A stretch of DNA of 49,713 bases, from positions 1-49,713 of the forward strand of contig CACXBB010000031.1 of NCBI GenBank assembly GCA_902765735.1, in the 5' to 3' direction. This stretch comes from an uncultured Eubacteriales bacterium (GTDB lineage Bacteria > Bacillota > Clostridia > Christensenellales > Aristaeellaceae). Positions 1 to 6,171 of this stretch are shown one piece after another. The notes under the pieces are model-generated. The model searched no databases. It was not told the origin of the DNA and was given only the letters and a program-made list of their open reading frames with translations. The position numbers and the translations under genes are program-made. Positions within the stretch are counted from its first letter, which is position 1; each line of letters begins with the position of its first letter.

Positions 1-112
1 CATGAGTTATATTCCACGTCTACCCCCTGTTTTCCTTTTGGTTTTATATGCCTAACTGCATATTTCCTCGTGTTTTTCTTGGATTTATGCTTTTGGAAAT
101 ACACTCTAATTC
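1..112. other. AT-rich stretch at window start, no gene seen
   Basis: This stretch is much richer in A+T than the coding DNA around it and contains no credible reading frame. Its right end, read on the minus strand, runs out of the aminotransferase stop codon into a short heptamer-like run (aattagg, aattaga, gtgtatt). That run resembles the sequence just after the stop at 8382 (attagagtgtgtttct). Confidence 0.4.
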
Positions 113-1297
113 CTAATTCTCTTTAATGACCCTGCCGAGCCTCTCCATGCCTGCATTGATCGTCGGTATATCGCTCATCGAGAAGTTGAGCCGGAGGGTG
201 TTCATGTGGCCGCCCTCGGTATAGAAGTGGGTGCCGGGCACGAAGGCGACGTTGTTTTCCACGGCGGCTTTAAACACCTTCATGGCGTCCATGCCTTCGG
301 GCAGTGCGGCCCAGACGAACAGCCCGCCCTGGGGCACGGTGTGCACGGTGCCCTCGGGGAAGTGCTTGAAGCCGTCCAGCATGGCGTCGAGCTGCACCTT
401 GTAGTCGCCGCAGATGCGCGCGAGGTGGGCGGGCATCAGGCCCTTGCGGAGGTAGGCGTCCACGATGGCCTGGGTCAGAAGCGGGGAGTGGGTGTCCGCC
501 GACTGCTTGCCGATGACCATCTTGCGGCGCAAAAGCGGGTTGCGGACGGCCGCCGCGCCCACGCGCAGGCCGGGGGCGACGTACTTCGAGAAGCTGGACA
601 TGTACACCACCCAGCCCTCCTCGTCGAAGGACTGTATCGTGGGCAGGGGCTCGCCGGAATACCGCAGGTCGCGGTAGGGGTCGTCTTCGGCGATCACCAC
701 GCCGTACTTCGAGGCAAGCTGAGCCAACGCCTTCCGGCGCTCCAGCGACAGCGTGATGCCGGTGGGGTTCTGGAAGGTGGGGATCACGTACATGAGTTTC
801 GGGTGATGCGCTTTGATCAATTCCTCCGCCGCCTCCACGATCACGCCCTCGTGGTCGGTGGGCATGGGGACGAGCTTTGCGTTGTACTCCCGCATGGCCT
901 GTATCGCGCCCAGGAAGGTGGGGCTCTCGCACAGCACCGCGTCCCCGGGGTTTATAAGCGCCTTCAAAAGCACGTCGAACGCCTGGGTGCCGCCCTGGGT
1001 GGGCAGTATGTCCTCGGCCTCGCAGTTCACCATCGAGCCCCGAAGGAACTCGGCGGCGCTCTCCCGGAAGGGATTGAAGCCGTCCGTCGCGCCATACTGC
1101 AGAAGCGACGTGCCGTATTTCGCCAGCGCCTCCTGCGCCAGGCCGGACACCACCTCCGGCTCCAGCGCCGTGTTGGACGGGTTGCCGCCCGCGAAGGAGA
1201 TCATCCCCGGCTTCGCCAGCAGCTTGAAGATCTCGCGGATGGCCGAGCCCGTGATGGGCCGCATGTGCTCCGCGAACAGTGCTTCTGTGAATTGCAT
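113..1297 (-). CDS. PLP-dependent aminotransferase, 2-aminoadipate/aromatic type (fold I, MocR-like)
   Basis: A 394-residue class I/II aminotransferase that should move an amino group between an amino acid and a 2-oxoacid in the cytoplasm. The N-terminus (ISFAGGNPS) is typical of the LysN/AadAT-like branch. The substrate-binding NPTG stretch is present, and the PLP lysine is K238 in SSFSKYVAPGLRVG. No helix-turn-helix domain precedes it, so it is an enzyme and not a GntR/MocR regulator. The ATG is preceded by aggagg at good spacing. The gene lies behind a T-box leader whose likely specifier is UAC, which suggests tyrosine control and so an aromatic aminotransferase. The fold is certain; the substrate is inferred from the leader. 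The TAG stop lies in a heptamer-like repeat. Confidence 0.9.
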   Translation of the reverse strand: MQFTEALFAEHMRPITGSAIREIFKLLAKPGMISFAGGNPSNTALEPEVVSGLAQEALAKYGTSLLQYGATDGFNPFRESAAEFLRGSMVNCEAEDILPTQGGTQAFDVLLKALINPGDAVLCESPTFLGAIQAMREYNAKLVPMPTDHEGVIVEAAEELIKAHHPKLMYVIPTFQNPTGITLSLERRKALAQLASKYGVVIAEDDPYRDLRYSGEPLPTIQSFDEEGWVVYMSSFSKYVAPGLRVGAAAVRNPLLRRKMVIGKQSADTHSPLLTQAIVDAYLRKGLMPAHLARICGDYKVQLDAMLDGFKHFPEGTVHTVPQGGLFVWAALPEGMDAMKVFKAAVENNVAFVPGTHFYTEGGHMNTLRLNFSMSDIPTINAGMERLGRVIKEN

Positions 1298-1387
1298 AGT
1301 GTACGCCTCCTGGAATGATTGTCGGCGTCTTTCCCTACAGGAGCCGCCGACCCGGAAAACGTTCCGTTTTCCTAATCATTTATTAAA

Positions 1388-1640
1388 TAAAAACAGTCGC
1401 CTCCCCTTACGGGAAGGCGACTGTGAATCGCGGTACCACTTCCGTTCGCCCCCCCGTGGGAGGGCCTCTGACACGCGGTTACGGGCGTGAACCGGACGGC
1501 CTACTCGTCGGTTCAGCCGCCTGCTCCGGGATGTATTCGTCCGCCCGTCACGACCCCCTCGCACCGACCGGGGGCTCTCTGAATCCGACCAAAGCGGCTT
1601 ACTTGTTCCCATCATCGCATCATAATATGACGATATAAGC
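1388..1640 (-). promoter_or_regulatory. T-box leader controlling the aminotransferase, probable tyrosine specifier
   Basis: Read on the minus strand, the leader has the Stem I AGAGAG motif (1571-1580 region) and a specifier context GAATACATCCCGGAG with TAC at 1533-1535. It also has the T-box core GTGGTACCGCG (1429-1439) and an intrinsic terminator with arms at 1393-1402 and 1415-1424 followed by a T run. The UGGU bulge would pair with an ACCA tRNA end, as expected for tRNA-Tyr. Uncharged tRNA should favour the antiterminator and turn on the aminotransferase. The T-box class is very secure. The codon is read by eye; ATC (Ile) one step along is the alternative. Confidence 0.93.
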
Positions 1641-1669
1641 ATCATAGCATGCCCGGCGGGTTCTGTCAA
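1641..1669 (-). promoter_or_regulatory. Strong sigma-A promoter of the T-box transcript
   Basis: On the minus strand, a perfect TTGACA (1664-1669) is followed after exactly 17 bases by TATGAT (1641-1646), placing the start of transcription at the head of the T-box leader. Confidence 0.9.
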
Positions 1670-1689
1670 GCGCGGCGGGGGTTAAATGT

Positions 1690-1741
1690 ATAGGCAATGG
1701 GGAATGGTGGGGGAGGGAACAGGGAACAGGGAACAGGAATG
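1690..1741 (+). repeat. Heptamer tandem repeat run (AGGGAAC type)
   Basis: Seven-base units aggcaat, ggggaat, ggtgggg, gagggaa, cagggaa, cagggaa, caggaat follow one another. The opening unit aggcaat and the following (a/g)gggaat recur at 34808-34842 and, inverted, at 22681-22712. Unlike most other runs, this one is not at a gene end; it lies just upstream of the T-box promoter. Confidence 0.75.
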
Positions 1742-1754
1742 GCCTGGGCCCGCC

Positions 1755-1960
1755 GTAGGGACGCCATTCATGGCGTCCGCGAATGCCGCGACCTCCGTAG
1801 GGGCGCCGATGCGGCGCTCGCTGGGAACGGGGGACGACCTCTTCCGTCACGCTTCGCGTGCCACCGTTCCGGGGGCCTGCCGGCCCGTTCTCGCTGAAAA
1901 CAGTCCACCGGACTGTTTTCCGGGCGCTCGAACCCCCTGAAGGGGAAGGCAGAGGCACCC
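1755..1960. repeat. Cluster of REP-like palindromes between the T-box promoter and cysE
   Basis: Three repeat types sit side by side. The palindrome core gacgccattcatggcgtc (1755-1781) recurs near 25961, 34854 and 39160. The core ggggcgccgatgcggcg (1796-1822) recurs near 25917, 38889 and 49471. A longer block opens with gacgacctcttccgtcacgc, continues ttcgcgtgccacc and ends cctgaaggggaaggc (1833-1955); it recurs at 27900-28050, 34888-35020 and 38995-39115. Short reading frames here have no ribosome binding sites and are taken as noise. Confidence 0.85.
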
Positions 1961-2038
1961 GCCACGCCCCGGCAAGGTCATTTGGAACACTGATGTGACC
2001 TGATCGTGACGTTGCTCGGGCATTTTCCGCTTCCTCTA

Positions 2039-2067
2039 TTGATAGAATGAAGTGTATTTGCTATAAT
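2039..2067 (+). promoter_or_regulatory. Sigma-A promoter for the serine acetyltransferase gene
   Basis: TTGATA (2039-2044), 17-base spacer, TATAAT (2062-2067). The start of transcription would fall about 35 bases before the ATG at 2108. Confidence 0.85.
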
Positions 2068-2107
2068 GGACCCACATTTATTGAAGGGCAATCGGGAGGA
2101 TGAGAGC

Positions 2108-3067
2108 ATGGCGGAGAACAGGGACGCCTTTGAGGCCAGGATCCAGGCGCTGGCGGACTACATTCTGGAGGATTACGGCAACGACCGGGTGATCGACCGG
2201 CTGGAGATGTTCACCCAGCCGGACCGGCGCATCATCGAGGAGTTGATCGGCAAGCTGCTGCGGCTGGTGTTTCCGGGCTATTACCGGGACTACACCTATC
2301 GCATCTACAATCCGAAGAACAACCTGTCCGCGCTCATAGAGGACGTGGCCTTCCACCTGAACCGGCAGATCGGCATCGCCCTGCGGGGCAGCGAGCCGGT
2401 GTCCCCGCAGGAGGCGGAGCGCCGCGCCGAGGACATCACCGCCGCCTTCCTCGAGAAGCTGCCGGGCATCCGCACCTACACGGAGACCGACCTGCAGGCC
2501 GCCTACGACGGCGACCCCGCCGCCAAGAACAAGGCGGAGGTCATCATCGCCTATCCCGGCCTGTACGCCATCACGGTCAACCGGCTGGCCCACGCGCTCT
2601 ACGAGCTGAACGTGCCGCTGATCCCCCGCATCATGACCGAGTTCGCCCACAGCCGCACCGGCATCGACATCCACCCCGGCGCGCAGATCGGGCGGTACTT
2701 CTTCATCGACCACGGCACCGGCATCGTGGTGGGCGAGACCACGGTCATCGGCGACTACGTCAAGATCTACCAGGGCGTCACGCTGGGCGCGCTGTCCACC
2801 CGCGGCGGGCAGAAGCTGCGGGGCAGGCGCCGCCACCCCACCATCGAGGACAACGTGACCATCTACGCCGGCGCGTCCATACTGGGCGGCGAGACGGTGA
2901 TCGGCCACGATTCCGTCATCGGTTCCAACGTGTTCATCACCCATCCCATCGCCCCCGGCACGCGCGTCAGCATTCGCAACCAGGAGCTCCTGTACAAGAA
3001 CGGGCAGGGCTATGTGCTCCAGCCCGAGGTGCCCGGGGATGATCCGGAGTGGTTCTACATTATTTAG
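2108..3067 (+). CDS. cysE: Serine O-acetyltransferase
   Basis: A 319-residue serine acetyltransferase, which makes O-acetylserine from serine and acetyl-CoA, the first step of cysteine synthesis. It has an N-terminal helical domain (about 1-165) and a left-handed beta-helix of hexapeptide repeats (about 190-300). Family residues are visible: the Asp-His pair D201/H202 in DHGTG, H243 in RHPTIEDNV, and DIHPGAQIG before them. It resembles the EpsC-type enzymes of Clostridia. The ATG at 2108 was chosen because gggagga stands 7 bases before it; the frame stays open upstream without a good site. The stop TAG is the first part of a heptamer repeat. Only 25 bases separate it from the export gene at 3093, so read-through transcription is likely. 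Confidence 0.93.
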   Translation: MAENRDAFEARIQALADYILEDYGNDRVIDRLEMFTQPDRRIIEELIGKLLRLVFPGYYRDYTYRIYNPKNNLSALIEDVAFHLNRQIGIALRGSEPVSPQEAERRAEDITAAFLEKLPGIRTYTETDLQAAYDGDPAAKNKAEVIIAYPGLYAITVNRLAHALYELNVPLIPRIMTEFAHSRTGIDIHPGAQIGRYFFIDHGTGIVVGETTVIGDYVKIYQGVTLGALSTRGGQKLRGRRRHPTIEDNVTIYAGASILGGETVIGHDSVIGSNVFITHPIAPGTRVSIRNQELLYKNGQGYVLQPEVPGDDPEWFYII

Positions 3068-3085
3068 GGAGTAGGGAGTAGGAGT
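3065..3085 (+). repeat. Heptamer run (TAGGGAG) overlapping the cysE stop and supplying the next ribosome binding site
   Basis: Units tagggag, tagggag, taggagt start with the cysE stop codon itself. The GGAG of the last unit (3081-3084) stands 8 bases before the ATG at 3093 and is the only Shine-Dalgarno candidate for that gene. Confidence 0.75.
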
Positions 3086-3092
3086 ATTTACT

Positions 3093-3509
3093 ATGCAGAA
3101 TTCGCTGTTTCGTGAAAAGAGTCTGGAGCGGATCGCGTCTCCGGAGCAGCTCAACGACTACATGCGGGTCACCAGTCCCGCCATGTGGATGGTGCTGGGC
3201 GTGGTGATCGCGCTGCTGGCGGGGCTTCTGGCGCTGTCTTGCGCGACGAACCTGGAGACCCTGCTGCCGGCGGAGGCGGTGGTGGCGGACGGCATGATGG
3301 AGATCAGGCTGCCGGCCTCGAAGGAGGACGAGGTGGACGACGGCATGACGGTCCGCGTCGCGGGGCAGGAGGTCACCATCGATTACGTGCGCCAGGACGA
3401 GACGGGAGAGGTCGTCTGCACCGCGGATATCGACGCGGAGGACGGCGCGTATGACGCCGATATCGTCACCGAATCCATATCGCCCATCAGCTTCCTGCTG
3501 AACAGTTGA
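3093..3509 (+). CDS. NHLP export system HlyD-like adaptor, minimal form
   Basis: This 138-residue protein opens like the NHLM/NHLP HlyD-type secretion proteins: FREKSLERIASPEQLNDYM followed by VTSP and one membrane segment (about 32-52). After the membrane segment comes only a short acidic beta-rich domain (about 60-138). The lipoyl and coiled-coil parts of a usual membrane-fusion protein, normally several hundred residues in all, are missing. The gene is directly followed by the peptidase-ABC transporter, whose ribosome binding site overlaps this stop, so a role in the same exporter is likely. Either it is a true short adaptor of a Gram-positive cell that needs no periplasmic reach, or it is an internally deleted one. 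Both ends look intact, which favours the first. Confidence 0.7.
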   Translation: MQNSLFREKSLERIASPEQLNDYMRVTSPAMWMVLGVVIALLAGLLALSCATNLETLLPAEAVVADGMMEIRLPASKEDEVDDGMTVRVAGQEVTIDYVRQDETGEVVCTADIDAEDGAYDADIVTESISPISFLLNS

Positions 3510-3522
3510 GGAGGGCGTCGCT

Positions 3523-5709
3523 TTGTTTGAGAAGAGAAGGCAGGTCAGGCAGCCGGTCAAAAACGGCGTGGCGAAGGTGCCGGTCATCATGCAGATGGAG
3601 GCGCTGGAGTGCGGCGCGGCATGCCTGGCGATGGCGATGGCCTACTATCAGAAGTGGGTGCCGCTGGAGCAGGTGCGGCTGGACTGCGGCATCTCCCGGG
3701 ACGGCTCCAACGCCAAAAACGTGATGCTGGCCGGGCGGCACTACGGCTTCGAGATGAAGGGCTACCGCGTGGAACTGGAGAGCCTTAAGCAGGTGGCGAC
3801 CTATCCCTGCATCATCCACTGGGATTTCGACCACTTCGTGGTGCTGGACGGCTTCCGCGGCAACAAGGCCGTGCTCAACGACCCCGCCCGGGGCGTGGTG
3901 CAGGTGGACATGGAGGCGTTCGACGCGGCCTTCACAGGCATCGTCATCACGATCAGGCCCGGGGAGGGCTTCGAGCCCTCCGGCAGGCGCAAGAGCACGC
4001 TGGCATTCGCCCGCAGGCGGCTGCGCGGCGCGGGGGTGGCGGTGGTGTTCGTGGCGCTGACCACGGTGATCTCCTACCTGTTCGGCATCATCAACCCCGT
4101 GATGTCCCGCATATTCTACGATCGGCTGCTGACCGGCAGAAACCCGGAGTGGCTCCACCCGTTCATCGCGCTGATGACGCTTCTGTGCGTCGTTCAGCTG
4201 GTGGTGGAGTGGGCCCGGGCGGTGTATTCGCTCAGGATCAACGGCAAGCTGACGGTCATCGGCAGCACCGCCTTCATGTGGAAGGTGCTGCTATTGCCCA
4301 TGGAGTTCTTCTCCCAGCGCATGGTGGGCGACATCCTCCAGCGCCAGTCCACCAACGCCACCATCGCGGGCACCCTGGTGGAGACCGTCGCGCCGCTTCT
4401 GCTGAACACCTTCATGACCGTGTTCTACCTGGTGCTGATGCTGCGCTACAGCCCGCTTCTGACGCTGATCGGCCTGGCCTCGGTGCTGATCAACCTGGTG
4501 GTCGCCCGGATCATGTCCGAGAAGCGGGTCAACGTGATGCGCGTGCAGATGCGCGACGAGGGCAAGCTGGCCTCCGCCACGCTGGCCGGCATCAGCATGA
4601 CCGAGACCATCAAGGCCTCCGGCGCGGAGAACGGCTTCTTCCGGAAGTGGGCGGGCTACCAGGCGTCCGTCAACACCCAGAACGTGAAGTACGCCCGCAT
4701 GGACGCGGGGCTGGGCATCATCCCCGCCTTCGTCAGCGCCGTGGCCAACTACATGGTGCTGTTCATCGGCGTGTACCTGGCGATGCACGATCAGTTCACC
4801 CTCGGCTCGATCACCATCTTCCAGGGCTTCCTGACCGCGTTCATGAACCCCGCCGAGACGCTCATCGAGGCGGGCCAGACCATCCAGGAGATGCGCACCC
4901 AGATGGAGCGCGTGGAGGACGTGATGCAGTACCCCTCCGACCCCATGGTGCGCTACGAATCCATCCGCGAGGACGTGGACTACGCCAAGCTGCGCGGCGG
5001 CGTGGAGCTCAGGGACGTGTGCTTCGGCTACGCCCCGCTGGGAAAGCCCGTCATCCAGGACTTCTCCATGAACATCAAACCCGGCAGCCGGGTGGCCATC
5101 GTGGGCGCCAGCGGCTGCGGCAAATCGACGCTGTCCAAGCTGATCTCCGGGCTGTACCTGCCCTGGTCCGGCGAGATACTGTTCGACGGAAAGCCCATCG
5201 CGGACATCCCCCGGGCGGTGTTCACCGGCTCGCTGGCCGTGGTGGATCAGGATATCATACTCTTTGAGGACACCATCGCCAACAACATCCGCATGTGGGA
5301 CGACACCATCCAGGACTTCGAGATCATACTCGCCGCCCGGGATGCCCAGCTCCACGACGATATACTCAGCCGCCCCGGCGGCTATCAGGGCCGCCTGACC
5401 GAGAACGGCAAGGACCTCTCCGGCGGCCAGCGCCAGCGGCTGGAGATCGCCCGCGTGCTGGCGCAGGACCCATCCATCATCATACTGGACGAGGCCACCT
5501 CCGCCCTCGACGCCAAGACCGAGTACGACGTGGTCAAGGCCATCAAGGACCGCGGCATCACCTGCATCGTGATCGCCCACCGGCTGTCCACCATAAGGGA
5601 CTGCGACGAGATCGTCGTGCTGGACAAGGGCGTCGTGGTGGAGCGCGGCACCCACGAGCAGCTCTACGCCAAAGGCGGCAAATACGCGGAATTGGTCACG
5701 AGCGAATGA
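3523..5709 (+). CDS. NHLP-type peptidase/permease/ATPase ABC transporter (C39 peptidase)
   Basis: A 728-residue half-transporter that cleaves a leader peptide after a double-glycine type site and exports the core. The C39 peptidase domain (about 18-145) has Q24, catalytic C30 in LECGAAC, H104 in DHFVVL and D120 in NDP. A transmembrane domain follows (about 165-470). The ATPase has Walker A GASGCGKST near 528, signature LSGGQ at 632, Walker B Asp 656 with Glu 657, and H686. The start is TTG at 3523, 8 bases after gaggaggg. It matches the first ABC protein of NHLM bacteriocin systems, and with the second at 6172 should form a heterodimer. The two are now separated by the repeat-bounded unit 5714-6148. 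No leader-bearing substrate gene was found in the window. Confidence 0.92.
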   Translation: MFEKRRQVRQPVKNGVAKVPVIMQMEALECGAACLAMAMAYYQKWVPLEQVRLDCGISRDGSNAKNVMLAGRHYGFEMKGYRVELESLKQVATYPCIIHWDFDHFVVLDGFRGNKAVLNDPARGVVQVDMEAFDAAFTGIVITIRPGEGFEPSGRRKSTLAFARRRLRGAGVAVVFVALTTVISYLFGIINPVMSRIFYDRLLTGRNPEWLHPFIALMTLLCVVQLVVEWARAVYSLRINGKLTVIGSTAFMWKVLLLPMEFFSQRMVGDILQRQSTNATIAGTLVETVAPLLLNTFMTVFYLVLMLRYSPLLTLIGLASVLINLVVARIMSEKRVNVMRVQMRDEGKLASATLAGISMTETIKASGAENGFFRKWAGYQASVNTQNVKYARMDAGLGIIPAFVSAVANYMVLFIGVYLAMHDQFTLGSITIFQGFLTAFMNPAETLIEAGQTIQEMRTQMERVEDVMQYPSDPMVRYESIREDVDYAKLRGGVELRDVCFGYAPLGKPVIQDFSMNIKPGSRVAIVGASGCGKSTLSKLISGLYLPWSGEILFDGKPIADIPRAVFTGSLAVVDQDIILFEDTIANNIRMWDDTIQDFEIILAARDAQLHDDILSRPGGYQGRLTENGKDLSGGQRQRLEIARVLAQDPSIIILDEATSALDAKTEYDVVKAIKDRGITCIVIAHRLSTIRDCDEIVVLDKGVVVERGTHEQLYAKGGKYAELVTSE

Positions 5710-5713
5710 ACAA

Positions 5714-6148
5714 CAGAGTGCAGAGTACAGAGTGCAGAGTACAGATTTGGTTTGCGGGGGTACGGAATGAGTATCACGAGGAACAAGAGCAAGCGGTTTG
5801 CGATTCGGATTGTCAATACATATCGGTATCTGTGTGAAGAGCAAAGGGAGTTTGTGCTGTCCAGACAGCTGCTTCGGTCGGGCACTTCCATAGGCGCCAA
5901 TCTTGCGGAAGCAGAGTTCGCGTTCAGCCGGAAGGAATTCCTGGCAAAGGTGTATATCGCCTTAAAGGAGACCTCAGAGACAAAATACTGGCTTGAGCTG
6001 CTGGTCGAGACGGATTATCTGACCCGGCATCAATTTGAAAGCCTTTATGCGGACGCGGAAGAGCTGAGCAAAATGCTGACAGCCACAACCAAAACCATCC
6101 GTGAAAACTGACTGCCTCTGCACTCTGTACTCTGCACTCTGCACTCTG
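5714..6148 (+). mobile_element. Heptamer-bounded unit carrying a four-helix-bundle (IVS-type) gene
   Basis: The left end has five heptamers cagagtg, cagagta, cagagtg, cagagta, cagattt (5714-5748). The right end, read inward on the minus strand, has cagagtg, cagagtg, cagagta, cagagtg, cagaggc (6148-6114). The two ends are therefore inverted repeats of about 35 bases made of the same seven-base word. The gene at 5767-6111 fills nearly all the space between. The unit begins 5 bases after the stop of one ABC gene and ends 23 bases before the start of its partner, in the same orientation. Calling it mobile is inference: no flanking target duplication was recognised. Confidence 0.6.
5767..6111 (+). 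CDS. Four-helix bundle protein, S23 / 23S rRNA intervening-sequence family
   Basis: A 114-residue all-helical protein with the family hallmarks RSGTSIGANLAEA (about 37-49), SRKEFLAKVYIALKE and an ETKYWLELL helix. Family members are encoded inside 23S rRNA intervening sequences and as free-standing genes; the related Avd protein serves diversity-generating retroelements, where it binds nucleic acid. The job of the free-standing members is not known. Start ATG at 5767, about 6 bases after gcgggg. It has no relation to export, and sits between inverted heptamer repeats, so it is better read as cargo or agent of that unit than as part of the NHLP operon. No reverse transcriptase or variable repeat was seen nearby. 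Confidence 0.85.
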   Translation: MSITRNKSKRFAIRIVNTYRYLCEEQREFVLSRQLLRSGTSIGANLAEAEFAFSRKEFLAKVYIALKETSETKYWLELLVETDYLTRHQFESLYADAEELSKMLTATTKTIREN

Positions 6149-6171
6149 AAGACGACCGAAGGGAGTAAAAG

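Noticed and set aside
206-1318. Long plus-strand open frame opposite the aminotransferase, and similar long antisense frames elsewhere (for example 4291-5844, 19098-20714, 41592-44690)
   Set aside because: They are Arg/His/Gly/Ala-rich shadows of GC-rich genes, lack ribosome sites and have no family motifs.
5767-6111. Diversity-generating retroelement (Avd-like protein)
   Set aside because: No reverse transcriptase, template repeat or variable repeat is seen nearby; the protein fits the wider IVS/S23 family.
5714-6148. CRISPR-like or microsatellite reading of the heptamer runs
   Set aside because: There are no spacers; units are contiguous seven-mers, and the left and right runs are inverted around a gene.
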